Assembly (NCBI GenBank): GCA_000381585.1 | Contig: KB906737.1 | Span: forward strand, 186,001 to 250,000 | Origin: Acidobacteriaceae bacterium KBS 83 | GTDB taxonomy: Bacteria; Acidobacteriota; Terriglobia; Terriglobales; Acidobacteriaceae | DNA: 64,000 nucleotides | Direction: 5' to 3' | Part shown: one piece after another, positions 9,428 through 18,789 of the stretch | Layout of the letters: each line of letters starts with the position of its first letter | Numbering within the stretch: the first letter of the stretch is position 1 | The notes under the pieces: model-generated | What the model was told of the DNA's origin: nothing | Seen by the model: the letters and a program-made list of their open reading frames with translations, nothing else | The model's database searches: none | Position numbers and translations under genes: made by a program

Positions 9428-11038
9428 CTACAGCGGCAATACTTTATGTCCGGGGCAGGAATCGCTCGCCGCAGCCGCCAGCACGTCCATCAGCCCCTCG
9501 CCCTGCTGCGCCAGGAAATAGATCCCCGCCACCACACGCTCCTGCAGGTGGCCATCCGGATACAGCGCCTGGGTAATCGCCTGCGCATGCCGCGACAGGC
9601 TCGTTTCCTTTTCCAACTGATAGTGCGCCGCCAGCCTTCGCAGCCGGTTCATCTGGTATCGCATTTTGGACGCCGCCGTCGTCGCAGCGCGACCCAGCCC
9701 CGCATCCATCTGCGCCATCCAATCGGATACGGCCGTCAACTCACTATCCAGTGAATTTCCTGCGGACGCCAGTTTCCTCTTCCCCTCCACCGGCAGGGCC
9801 CGCGCTCCCAGCCGCTGCGCCAGCGCATCCGCCCTGGTCAGCGCATCTGGTAGCCGTACCTCGTGCCGCTCCATCACGGTGGCGATCTTCGGTTCGAGCA
9901 GGGTTGCCGAGAGTCTCGGGAGCACCGCCGTCGCCCGCCCAAGCATCGCCCTATACAACACCTCCGATTGCGCGAAATACGCAATCTCTGCCGGCCCGGC
10001 AATGTATGCGCTTGTTGGCAGCAAACTATCCTGAAAAATCGGACGCAGCAGCGCGTTCGGACTACATCGCTCAGGCGATACTTTAACTATTTCCAGCAGC
10101 TCCTTAGAGGAGTAATGTCGTCCCCCGGCCTTCCATTGCAATTCGCCGTTTGCACGCACCCGTCTCAATGAAAGCCGCGCCCCTGTTTTCTCATCCATCA
10201 GAAACAGCAGGCTTGACTGCTCCGCTACCTTCACCTGCGCGTGATAGCCACGGGCCGTCAGCTCCTCGTCCCGCGCCACGAGTGCGGCGCGTAGCGCGTC
10301 GGCATTCCGGATTGCCTGCTCCAGCACTTCCGATCCCAATGTATGAAAGCCGGCAGCCGCCGCATCAATAACAACAAGTCCCCATCGCGCAAACAACCGT
10401 GCGATCAGGCTTCCAAATGCCCCGGCAAGCGTCGCCTCTGGCCTATAGACTTCGCGGAGCAACTCGGTTACTTCATTCGATCCCAGCAGTTCCTCGACTT
10501 TGGCCAGCGCGGTCTCGATCTCTGCTCCCAGCGGAATTCCGCCGACCGGCACGGGTACGTCAGGCGAGGACACGATAGTTATCGCTTCCAACCCGTGACG
10601 CGTTGGCAGTTCCACATGCGCGATCTCCGCGAAATCGTGGTCTTCGCTTGCCAGCCAAAAAACCGGCACGGTATCAACCCCAGCCTCTGTTGCCTCCCGT
10701 GCTCGTGCGATCGCGGTTGCAGCCTTCAGAAGCGTATAGAGCGGGCCCCCAAACAGCGCCACCTGCTGGCCCGTGACTACCGCCGACGCTCCAGCTCGCA
10801 GCCTCTCGATATTTGCAGCCGTTACAGCCCCACCCCCGAAGCTCGCATTCTGCACCGTCAGAAGATCCGCCAGCCTCGCTCGATGCTCCGCGCTCAGCTT
10901 GCGTCCCGCGGAGATCCAGCCTTTGCTCGTGGGTGCAGCGGAAAAGAACGGAACAAGCGGCTCCGCGCTCTCGGTGTAGTCCAGAAAGAGCCGGCTGCTG
11001 TGCGGCACGATTGAGCTGGGATAACACTCCGGGTCCAC
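9428..11038 (-). CDS. bshC: Bacillithiol biosynthesis cysteine-adding enzyme BshC
   Basis: It is the putative last enzyme of bacillithiol synthesis, adding cysteine to glucosaminyl-malate in the cytoplasm. The 536-residue length fits. The diagnostic VVTGQQVALFGGPLYTL stretch lies near residues 86-102, followed by PVFWLASEDHDF and, further on, the LLRPIFQDSLLPTSAYIAGPAEIAYFAQ region, split here by only minor variation. The start is GTG 11038, with GAGGAGACGCA in front as ribosome binding site. It lies 29 bp downstream of the DUF2520 gene and is probably co-transcribed. The bshA and bshB genes are not in this window. The family call is firm; the enzymatic step follows from family knowledge. Confidence 0.92.
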   Translation of the reverse strand: MDPECYPSSIVPHSSRLFLDYTESAEPLVPFFSAAPTSKGWISAGRKLSAEHRARLADLLTVQNASFGGGAVTAANIERLRAGASAVVTGQQVALFGGPLYTLLKAATAIARAREATEAGVDTVPVFWLASEDHDFAEIAHVELPTRHGLEAITIVSSPDVPVPVGGIPLGAEIETALAKVEELLGSNEVTELLREVYRPEATLAGAFGSLIARLFARWGLVVIDAAAAGFHTLGSEVLEQAIRNADALRAALVARDEELTARGYHAQVKVAEQSSLLFLMDEKTGARLSLRRVRANGELQWKAGGRHYSSKELLEIVKVSPERCSPNALLRPIFQDSLLPTSAYIAGPAEIAYFAQSEVLYRAMLGRATAVLPRLSATLLEPKIATVMERHEVRLPDALTRADALAQRLGARALPVEGKRKLASAGNSLDSELTAVSDWMAQMDAGLGRAATTAASKMRYQMNRLRRLAAHYQLEKETSLSRHAQAITQALYPDGHLQERVVAGIYFLAQQGEGLMDVLAAAASDSCPGHKVLPL

Positions 11039-11067
11039 TGCGTCTCCTCGATACCTCTCCAGGTCTC

Positions 11068-11895
11068 TTACCGTCTTCTTCGATTCTCTACTGAACCTTC
11101 GGTCAATGCCGCTTGAATCGTACGACGATCCGACGATGGGAGGTCCTGCGCCGCAATCCCCGCCAGTGCGACATATGTTTGCGCCACTAACGGATGCCTG
11201 GCCAATGCCTTACGATGCACTTTGACTGTGGCAGCGTCTCCGCGTGCCAGCGGTCCGCTGAAACTTCGCATCAGTCCTTGTTTCTGTACATTTGCCACCG
11301 TCGCAGCCGCCATTGGTCCCAGCAGTGCTAAAGCCTCTTCTTCTTCGATGCCTGCCGCGCGCATTGCCCGCACGCCGGCAGCCAGCGTCGCCACCAGCAG
11401 AGGCGACCCGAACATCGCTCCAGCGTGATACATCGCTTTCCCCTTGCCATCGATGGCAAACGGTCGGCCGCCTAGTCGTCGTACCAAAGTGAAAAGCTGC
11501 TTGCGCGTCGCGGCGTCCGCCGCTTCCACGCCGAGGTGCGTTCCCTTCAAACCGATCACACACCGCGTCGGGAAGCTCATCATGGGATGCACGGAGCCAG
11601 TCCGCGCGCCGGCTCGTTCAGTGGCCGCCAAAACGCCCCGGTCTAAGGCTCCGCTCGAGTGCACGACAATCTGCCCGCTCAGGTCGCCTCGCTGCGCAGC
11701 CAGCCACTCCGCGGTAGTCGCAATCGCAGCATCCGGCACGCACAGCCAAAGCACCTGGGCATCCAGTTTGGAACGGGACATGCGTCGTCGCGTATGCACG
11801 CGCTCCAGAAGCAGGCCGGCGCCAGCGAGCGCCGCCGCCAGCGACGAGCCCCAGTTTCCCAACCCGATCACAGCTGCACCGCGTCGCGTTTTCAT
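11068..11895 (-). CDS. Rossmann-fold and DUF2520 domain protein
   Basis: This is a 275-residue putative NAD(P)-dependent dehydrogenase. The N-terminal nucleotide-binding motif is VIGLGNWGSSLA (residues 8-19). The region around VVHSSGAL and HPMMSFP is typical of proteins combining a Rossmann-like domain with DUF2520. The C-terminal half is helical and includes YHAGAMFGSPLLVATLAAG and the GPLARGDAATV motif of 6-phosphogluconate-dehydrogenase-like folds. The much longer open frame upstream is basic and unlike the family, so I use ATG 11895. No substrate is known for the family. It lies just past the end of the eCIS operon and may be read by transcription running out of it, but belongs functionally with bshC by spacing. 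Confidence 0.82.
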   Translation of the reverse strand: MKTRRGAAVIGLGNWGSSLAAALAGAGLLLERVHTRRRMSRSKLDAQVLWLCVPDAAIATTAEWLAAQRGDLSGQIVVHSSGALDRGVLAATERAGARTGSVHPMMSFPTRCVIGLKGTHLGVEAADAATRKQLFTLVRRLGGRPFAIDGKGKAMYHAGAMFGSPLLVATLAAGVRAMRAAGIEEEEALALLGPMAAATVANVQKQGLMRSFSGPLARGDAATVKVHRKALARHPLVAQTYVALAGIAAQDLPSSDRRTIQAALTEGSVENRRRR

Positions 11896-11989
11896 TCCTG
11901 AACAGAGCTGCGCTCTTGCCAAGGATGGTACCGTAACGCTCGGCGACCCGACCCCCAGCAACAACCGGCTGAGGCCATACAGGTTTCGA

Positions 11990-12748
11990 TCAGGACGTCT
12001 TCGCTCCCTTCGATCTGCTCTGCCCCCTAGGGCTCGGCATTGCCACTCTGCGAATGGCTTCCGGCGGATCGCCAATCGGCTGACTTCCAGCGGGGATGGT
12101 GATGTTCTGATACGTCGCGATGCCGGGAGTGAGCTGAAGACGGGTCGTGCTCAGGTAAACCGGCTGGGCTTTCGTATCCGCGATCTCGACAAACAAATTC
12201 GGCGCGGCACCTGATGCAGCCTTGCCTTGTGCTCCGGCTCCCGTCGCGGTGCCGGAGTAGCTCAGCAGGAAGTAGCCCGTCTCATCGGTGTAAGCGAAAC
12301 CATACGCCTCCTGGTAAGTCTTTTGATCGTCAACAAGGAAGACCGTGTATCTCGCGAGAGGCTTTGGTGCCGGCTGCTCATCGTCAAAGACGTGGCCATA
12401 AAGCGCCCATCCTTTGGCGGAGACCTGCGGCACTACACTGGCTAGTTGTCGGCTCACGACCGCGATGCGTCCGACCGTCGCCGTCGTGGCGGTCACTGCC
12501 GTCTGGGCAGCCTTCACCCTGGGATCGTCCGACCCATATTGCGCCTGAAGCGTCGCAGCGGTTCGCGTCAGGAGCGAGAGCCGAGCCTTGTGCACCTGCT
12601 GCAATGCCTGAACTCCTTGCGCAACGTTCGTATCGGCAGAGGTAAGGGCATCGTTGAACTCACCGGCGATCTGTGAAAGCGTCGAATTCGTATTGGCTGC
12701 CGTAGCCCCGGTCGTCTTACTTTCGCTGGTGGCTGAATTGGTGTCCAT
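11990..12748 (-). CDS. Distal eCIS protein, unknown, with Ala/Thr-rich helix and beta-sandwich-like region
   Basis: This 252-residue protein is the last gene of the eCIS operon. Residues 1-35 are low-complexity Ser/Thr/Asn. Residues 35-110 form a long alanine- and threonine-rich helical stretch (VAQGVQALQQVHKARLSLL). Residues 115-215 contain YGHVFDDEQ, YTVFLVDDQ and ETGYFLLSYSG, which resemble a carboxypeptidase-regulatory-like beta-sandwich. The tail is basic. ATG 12748, with GAGAAAGG upstream and 14 bp after the preceding stop, is the start; a longer frame exists but overlaps the previous gene. It could be an adaptor, a surface-display protein or a cargo. I do not recognise a family. Confidence 0.7.
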   Translation of the reverse strand: MDTNSATSESKTTGATAANTNSTLSQIAGEFNDALTSADTNVAQGVQALQQVHKARLSLLTRTAATLQAQYGSDDPRVKAAQTAVTATTATVGRIAVVSRQLASVVPQVSAKGWALYGHVFDDEQPAPKPLARYTVFLVDDQKTYQEAYGFAYTDETGYFLLSYSGTATGAGAQGKAASGAAPNLFVEIADTKAQPVYLSTTRLQLTPGIATYQNITIPAGSQPIGDPPEAIRRVAMPSPRGQSRSKGAKTS

Positions 12749-12762
12749 ACGTTGACCTTTCT

Positions 12763-15700
12763 CTACTGCTGCGAACAAGCCTTCGGGTTGGTGAGCGTGA
12801 TGACCGCCAGATTGTCTGTAGTGCGCACGAGAGTTCCGGTCGCATAGAGGCAATACGTGGATATATTCTGCGTCGTGACATTGAGCACGCCCACGCTCAA
12901 GCCAGACGCCGCGACCGACCCGAAAGCCTCCTGAAAGCGATTGCTGGTCACCTGTATCGACCCTGCGTACAACGCGGCATCTACGGTCACCGCCCGCTCG
13001 GGACCGTCAACCCAGGAATGATTGCTGTTGAAGGTGAGTTGATCGAGCGAAAGAATCATTACCGATGAGAAGCCACGCTGCAGGTTTGCTCGCGTCTCCA
13101 GTTGGCATACGTTGTTTGCAAAAAGCACCCCGCCGCTCGATGGACTCGCCAATGCAGTGGCATTGCTCTGCGTGTATCCCGCGCTGGAGTTTTCGAATTG
13201 TCCCTTGAAACTCCCGCCTGTCGTCGTCGCGGACTCGATCGCTTTTCCCATGTTCATGATGAGAACGGTCTGCGCGATTGGAGCTGCGCCGCTGCGGACT
13301 GTCCCGCCGCAACCGAAGTGGTTGTTGACGATGGAGAAGGGGCCGAAGCCCAGGACCGCAAGCGTTTCGCCAAGCGGAACGCGCACGACGTTGTGTTCAA
13401 TGCGCAAAGCAGGCAGTCCGGCATCATACACCGGCGAGAAAATCGCACTGCTCGCATTGCTGAGAGATGCGCCCGACGTTGAAGCAGGAGCCCACGGCGA
13501 CGCGGAATACGATGCGTTGAGCGTGGGCGGCTCGACCAACAGGATCATGATGCCGGCGCGCACTCCACTCGCGGATTTCTGAACATCAGTAGCGTCCGCC
13601 GTCCAGTCGCGATTCTCGATAACGTGGTTACGGCTGATCTCGACCACTTCGCCATGCAGAATAAAAATGCCGCACACCTCCGCTCCCGGCGTCGTACCGA
13701 AATCTGTGATGGTGTTGTCGCGAATGATCAGGTTCAGTACATCCGGCACGCAGATCGCTCCGTAGCCAAAGATCGAAGTCCCCTGCGTGGCCGTTGCTAG
13801 CGGATTCAACAGAGTGCTCCTGATGGTATTCGAGCTTATGGTCAGATCCTCGATCGTGATGATCTCCAGGACTTGGAGCAGATTGAAAAAACCTACCGGC
13901 CCGATGCCGCAAAGACCCATATTGCGGATGCGATTGCGTGCGATAAGAATGCGGAGCAGCCTGCCGCCCGCCACAACCTGGGTTCCCGGCGATCCAGACG
14001 CCGGCGCTCCTGGTTCAAGCGTGACCGTGGTATCGCATGGCCCCCCTTCCACAATGACCACGCCGGTTGTGGCCCCAGTGTCTTTGCCGTTGCTGTCGAG
14101 AATAGTGAAGCTACCCAGCGTGATGCCGTTCCGCCTGCCTCCTTCAATTTCGTTTTCGGTCACGAAGACATCCTGGGATGGACCGGCGATCTGAATGCCA
14201 CCCGGATGCCGGACGGCTGGCAAATTGACGAAGAGCGCCGCTTCATCCGACTTGTCTGACGATCCAGCAGTGCCGAATGTCCCGGTACCCGATCCGGCCG
14301 CATTGGCATCGGCAGCGAGATCACCGGCAACGCTGGCAGGCAGCCATTCGACAATGTTTGCCGCGGATTGAATGCCCACCCAGTTGCGGTCGACATGAAT
14401 CTCGATCCCACTAACCCACACCGCCGGCCACATGCTCGGCACATTTGCCATTGCGACGCGGTTCTCGTCGATGTGAAGCAGGCGCACCCGTTGCGCAAGG
14501 ATCGCCGGAAGCGTGGCAGCGGTAAGAACCAGGTCTTTGATCGTGACGTCAATCACGCCGCGGACGTCGGTGATAACCGCGGCCCGGATATTCGTTTTAC
14601 CCGCTGCGATCGACAGGTTGTTTGGGGGCCCCACGCTCAGCAGGCCCGTGCCGTCCAGCAGGACTCCCACTTCGTCAGTTGCCGCTTCCACAGCGAAGGA
14701 GCGCAGCTCGATATGCTCGCATCCTTCGATCGTAATCACAGTCGCGAAGGTATTCGTCGCGGCGGCAGCCGCTGCTGTCCCGGGCGTCTTTGCCGCAGTA
14801 TTTCTGCCCCTCCCGACCGCCACAGCAGGGGCCCGCGGCGCCTCTATCACGATAGGTTTGAGTGACGCAGAGGCAATGCGGGTCTGCCATCCGCACCCAT
14901 GCACCACGACATCTTTCCGATTCCGGATGAACACATTCTCAAAGTAGCGGCCGGGGAGAACACAGACCTCACCGCCCGCGGCGGGCAGAGAATCGATCGC
15001 CTTCTGGATGGAAGTGAATGCGCCGAAACTCTCGACGCCATCGCCCACCGTGCAGGTGCAGCAGCACCCACATTCCTCACCGGAGCTTGGCGGCCATTTG
15101 GTACGGCAGTCAGTCGCGCTGGGCACATTGAAGTCAACGATCGAAAGCCGCGCATAGTGATGATGAATGCCGCAGGGTGGCGCCTTGGTCAGTGTTTCGA
15201 CAGAGCCGTCTGCCGTGCGGGCAGCGAAGGTCCAGAAATCCCCCGTCTGGAAGGAACCACCCGCCGGGTTCTCATCGAAAGAGATCGTCACTCCGTTTTC
15301 GAGAATCAGCGTTGTTCCAGCGGTGGGGACTGGGATATCGCCCGTGCTTCCTGCCGCGCCAAGGTCTGCCCAGACCGTCGTGCCGTCGCTCTCATATACC
15401 TTGGCCGCCTGGTCCCACCTGCGGATGCGAACGTGACTTGCCGGATCTGTCTGATTGCCGCCAGCGACGAGCGGGAAGCTAATGCTGAGTGTGTTCGTAA
15501 GCGTGAGCGTCCGTGCTGAGAAATCCACCGTGTCGATCTGGCCGAGTGCACCGGGCTGCCCATTCAGCTCCAGCGTGTCGTCAAGCACCTCGATCCAGTT
15601 GCCCGGCGCAAATCCCAACACCTGATCCCGGCCCAGACTGACCACGCTAAGCTGGCTCGCCGGATTGCCCGCACTGTTCGTGACGCTCGCGATCGCCGTC

Positions 15701-16497
15701 ACCCCGCTCATGACTGAAGCGTTGTCGCGCGACCACTTGAACGTCGCCCCACCACTCGTCGCTGCTCCCGGCTGGTGAATCTCCACCCGATAGAACTGGT
15801 TCTCCATGCCACTGTAGCCAGTTCCGTCACTGATGCAACATGGACCCGAAGCGGAAGAAGGTACAGTTCCGGTTGTCAGCAACCCGGCGGATTGAGGCCA
15901 CGGAATGGGGGTGTTGCAAGTCCATGTGCTGCCCTGCGGCACAGGCATCAGCTTCACCTGCCACACCGTCTGCAGCCGGCCGGTCGTGTCTACCCCCACG
16001 GCCTTGTCGATCAGGTTCGGGTCTTCGATGTAAGTGACCGGCCTCACCCACACATCGAGATAAGCGAGAAATGGACCACCAGCAGGAATCGTTGCTCCCG
16101 TCAGATACGGCTGTTTGGTGTAATCGATGGCGCCAATCGCCGCCGCGGGAGGAGGCTGCGGCGATCCGGAAAGCTCTGCCAGCGCGGGATCCCACACCGC
16201 CGCCGCTGGATCACCGTGGTTCTCCGCAAGAAGCCCGTCGACGTACATGCGTCCTGGCCCAATCGTGAGCTGATTCGTTCCTCCGGAGATCGTCGCAGTG
16301 ATCTGAAATGCGTACGGGGTGGTGTCTGGATAGACAGCGCTGCCAAGCAGGTCGAGCGTTCCCGCCTGGATGCGCCGATTGAGCTCCGCCAGCCATTCGT
16401 TCCAGTCGGAGTCCAACTGGACGCGGCCCTGCTCCATGACTACCCCGGAGTAGTTGTTCCGGGGATTAAAAGTGAATCGGCTGTTGTCGAAGCTCAT
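12763..16497 (-). CDS. DUF6519-type eCIS protein with parallel beta-helix, probable fibre or tip-appendage protein
   Basis: At 1244 residues this is the largest protein of the eCIS. The N-terminus (FNPRNNYSGVVMEQGRVQLDSDWNE, read in two parts) is the signature of the DUF6519 proteins seen next to eCIS baseplate genes. Residues about 480-490 contain a dense cysteine cluster, ECGCCCTC. From about residue 500 a pectate-lyase-like right-handed beta-helix follows: IQKAIDSLPAAGGEVCVLPG and repeated short strands with Asn turns. GGRRNGITLGS and similar repeats continue to near the C-terminus. The beta-helix suggests carbohydrate or surface binding, as in phage tailspikes, but a catalytic site is not evident. 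The gene is preceded by GGGAGG, 11 bp upstream of the ATG. Confidence 0.85.
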   Translation of the reverse strand: MSFDNSRFTFNPRNNYSGVVMEQGRVQLDSDWNEWLAELNRRIQAGTLDLLGSAVYPDTTPYAFQITATISGGTNQLTIGPGRMYVDGLLAENHGDPAAAVWDPALAELSGSPQPPPAAAIGAIDYTKQPYLTGATIPAGGPFLAYLDVWVRPVTYIEDPNLIDKAVGVDTTGRLQTVWQVKLMPVPQGSTWTCNTPIPWPQSAGLLTTGTVPSSASGPCCISDGTGYSGMENQFYRVEIHQPGAATSGGATFKWSRDNASVMSGVTAIASVTNSAGNPASQLSVVSLGRDQVLGFAPGNWIEVLDDTLELNGQPGALGQIDTVDFSARTLTLTNTLSISFPLVAGGNQTDPASHVRIRRWDQAAKVYESDGTTVWADLGAAGSTGDIPVPTAGTTLILENGVTISFDENPAGGSFQTGDFWTFAARTADGSVETLTKAPPCGIHHHYARLSIVDFNVPSATDCRTKWPPSSGEECGCCCTCTVGDGVESFGAFTSIQKAIDSLPAAGGEVCVLPGRYFENVFIRNRKDVVVHGCGWQTRIASASLKPIVIEAPRAPAVAVGRGRNTAAKTPGTAAAAAATNTFATVITIEGCEHIELRSFAVEAATDEVGVLLDGTGLLSVGPPNNLSIAAGKTNIRAAVITDVRGVIDVTIKDLVLTAATLPAILAQRVRLLHIDENRVAMANVPSMWPAVWVSGIEIHVDRNWVGIQSAANIVEWLPASVAGDLAADANAAGSGTGTFGTAGSSDKSDEAALFVNLPAVRHPGGIQIAGPSQDVFVTENEIEGGRRNGITLGSFTILDSNGKDTGATTGVVIVEGGPCDTTVTLEPGAPASGSPGTQVVAGGRLLRILIARNRIRNMGLCGIGPVGFFNLLQVLEIITIEDLTISSNTIRSTLLNPLATATQGTSIFGYGAICVPDVLNLIIRDNTITDFGTTPGAEVCGIFILHGEVVEISRNHVIENRDWTADATDVQKSASGVRAGIMILLVEPPTLNASYSASPWAPASTSGASLSNASSAIFSPVYDAGLPALRIEHNVVRVPLGETLAVLGFGPFSIVNNHFGCGGTVRSGAAPIAQTVLIMNMGKAIESATTTGGSFKGQFENSSAGYTQSNATALASPSSGGVLFANNVCQLETRANLQRGFSSVMILSLDQLTFNSNHSWVDGPERAVTVDAALYAGSIQVTSNRFQEAFGSVAASGLSVGVLNVTTQNISTYCLYATGTLVRTTDNLAVITLTNPKACSQQ

Positions 16498-16542
16498 GGC
16501 AGCCTCCCGTGTCTCTCTTGAGTCGTCTCGTTGCGTGGCCCG

Positions 16543-18789
16543 TCAATTCTGGTAAATGACTCCGAATTCGAGTCCAACCGGCAGATACTCCTGCATCCTC
16601 ACCCGCAGATCGATCTCCCGCAGCGGGCCCAGCACAAAGTGAAAGGCGCCCATCTCGCCACCGTCGTCCGCGCCCCGTCGAATAACATCGGGAGTGGAAG
16701 CGAGAAGCTTGAGGTATCCCGGACGACCGTAGCGAAATGCAAAAAAGATAGGCTGCGGTGAAGCAAGCGCCTGCTCCACGCACTCGAAGCGGCGCGGCGT
16801 TCGTGCGCCTTCGGGCAAAAAGCTGAAGCGGACGCAGCCCTGCTGTCTTCGGTCAGAAACCAGCGCTGTTGTCCATGTGTCTCCGGCGGTTAGTGCGCCC
16901 CAGAAGATGCTGTTCGACACAAGCGAGAACAGCGTCGCATGGACCTTCCCCACTACCGTGCATCCCAGCAGAGTGAGAGCGCCACCACCGCTCACGTCGT
17001 CGAGTGCGGCGTAAGCGACGTGGGTGCGATCGGTGGCATCGATGATGCTGTCCTCCACCTGAACGGTGACAAGCAGGCTCGTTCGCACCGCGCCGAGGAT
17101 GGACTTTGCCACGGTGACCTCGACTCCCGAAGGCTCCACGATCAGATTGGGATTGGTTCCAAACTTCGGCGCTCCTGCCGAATCGACCGACCATCCCGGG
17201 ACCAGGGTGCAATGCTGAATGTTGAGCGTGCCGAGATGGTTGGCGCTGCCGTCAGGCCGTTGCGCAGGCATGTGCACGAGTGCAGCAGGCGTAGGACTGC
17301 CCGGCGCCATGCCCGGATCGGCCGCAATCAACAGGCCGTTCATGCAGAATGTGCTCGCCGCTGCGCCGGAGACGCTGATCTCTCCGCTGAGCAGCAGTGT
17401 TGGACGTGATCCATCTGCCGCTCGAACTTCGAGCGTCGTTCCCTCGGGAAGATCGACAGTCAGTGCAAGCGTCCCCGTCTCTGGATAGCTATCACTGCTG
17501 GTGATCTCGACTGCTGCCTGACGGTCTGCCGCGATCGCAAAATCAATCGCACCTTGCAGCGTGGTGTATCGCGGCGCGCTGGCCGTGTCCGGGAACGGGA
17601 AGACCGCCGCCTCATTCTCTACCGTGAAGCTGGAAGCGCGTGCATACTCTCCGCCGCCCATATCGGCGTTGAATCCGTAGTGATACGACACCTGCACCTT
17701 CGGAATAGCACCAGTCGCAGAGGGCCTCACGGCGAGGCGCCCCAGTTCCGGATCGATAGCCGCACGATAAGAACTGCCCGTGCCCGGCCGATTCACCCAT
17801 GACCCGTCGGCTCCGGACAGGACCGCCACCTCTATCTCGTATGGGTTGAGAACTTGATCGTCGAGATAGACAACCACGCTGTTGCCTTCTCCGTAGTACG
17901 CCGCTCCTACTCCCTTCAGGACATCAGCGCACAAGACACGGCGACGCAGTCGGTCGGCAACATTCACCGGTTGGGCGGCAGCGGCGATCTCCCCGCCCTG
18001 CGAGACCGCGCGATGAAACAACGGCATATCCATTCCCAGCGAGTTGAAGCGGAAACAAAGCGGATCGGCGGCAGTCACCGTGGCCGGCCCCTGTGTGATG
18101 CTGTAGGCATTCAGCGACCACAGGAGGATGCCGATGTTCTGAATGTTGTAGCGGCCGCGACGCGAGGCGATGCGCCGCACATCGACTTTGTGCGAGGTGC
18201 GGTCGAATCCCGTGTCAATGAAGAGGCCGGGCTGCCAACGGCGCAGTTCCGGCGCGTAGTGGTTCCAGAGGCGAATGTGATTCATATACTGCGCATCGCC
18301 AAGGATCCTGAAGCACTCAACTGCGTGTGCTCCCCATCCGGTAGCATCGCGCGCTAATTGCTCCATCACCAGAACAGTGCCCTTGCGGCGGCGGAAGGAA
18401 ATGGTATCGGCGACCTCGGAGCGAGGATTGTCGATCGAAGGCGCGATTCCCTTCACCGCCCGGTAGCCGATCAGATCGCCGATGTACGGGATCACCCACG
18501 GCGCGCATGTCTCGATGAACTGGTCGTCGTAAAGCTGATCCAGATCCTCTGCGACAACGCGGAGTTGCTCCTGAATCACCATTAGCAACGACCGCAGCGG
18601 TCCGCGCGAGGCTTTCGCGGTGAGTTCATCCAACTGTGCTTGCTGGTCGGAGGAGAGCGGTGGCGGTAATGCTTCGAGCGCCTGCAGCAGCGCCGTCTCC
18701 GCCGCTGTCAGGAGCGGCTGCGACTGCGCAAGTTGCGCATCGCGGATCCTGTAAACCGCAGGCAGCAGATTGAACAGGTCGAAGCTCAT
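16543..18789 (-). CDS. eCIS phage tail protein (tail-protein-I-like baseplate component)
   Basis: This 748-residue baseplate protein begins MSFDLFNLLPAVYRIRD, the typical opening of eCIS tail proteins related to P2 gpI. The helical first 250 residues include PWVIPYIGDLIGYR and FRRRKGTVLVMEQLARD. From about residue 390 the sequence becomes beta-rich with glycine-bounded strands and a possible beta-helix, as in fibre-connecting proteins. ATG 18789 overlaps the stop of the upstream baseplate gene in an ATGA, so translational coupling is likely, and this decides the start over a 34-codon longer frame. By analogy with gpI or Afp12-like proteins it would link the baseplate wedge to receptor-binding appendages. 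Confidence 0.86.
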   Translation of the reverse strand: MSFDLFNLLPAVYRIRDAQLAQSQPLLTAAETALLQALEALPPPLSSDQQAQLDELTAKASRGPLRSLLMVIQEQLRVVAEDLDQLYDDQFIETCAPWVIPYIGDLIGYRAVKGIAPSIDNPRSEVADTISFRRRKGTVLVMEQLARDATGWGAHAVECFRILGDAQYMNHIRLWNHYAPELRRWQPGLFIDTGFDRTSHKVDVRRIASRRGRYNIQNIGILLWSLNAYSITQGPATVTAADPLCFRFNSLGMDMPLFHRAVSQGGEIAAAAQPVNVADRLRRRVLCADVLKGVGAAYYGEGNSVVVYLDDQVLNPYEIEVAVLSGADGSWVNRPGTGSSYRAAIDPELGRLAVRPSATGAIPKVQVSYHYGFNADMGGGEYARASSFTVENEAAVFPFPDTASAPRYTTLQGAIDFAIAADRQAAVEITSSDSYPETGTLALTVDLPEGTTLEVRAADGSRPTLLLSGEISVSGAAASTFCMNGLLIAADPGMAPGSPTPAALVHMPAQRPDGSANHLGTLNIQHCTLVPGWSVDSAGAPKFGTNPNLIVEPSGVEVTVAKSILGAVRTSLLVTVQVEDSIIDATDRTHVAYAALDDVSGGGALTLLGCTVVGKVHATLFSLVSNSIFWGALTAGDTWTTALVSDRRQQGCVRFSFLPEGARTPRRFECVEQALASPQPIFFAFRYGRPGYLKLLASTPDVIRRGADDGGEMGAFHFVLGPLREIDLRVRMQEYLPVGLEFGVIYQN

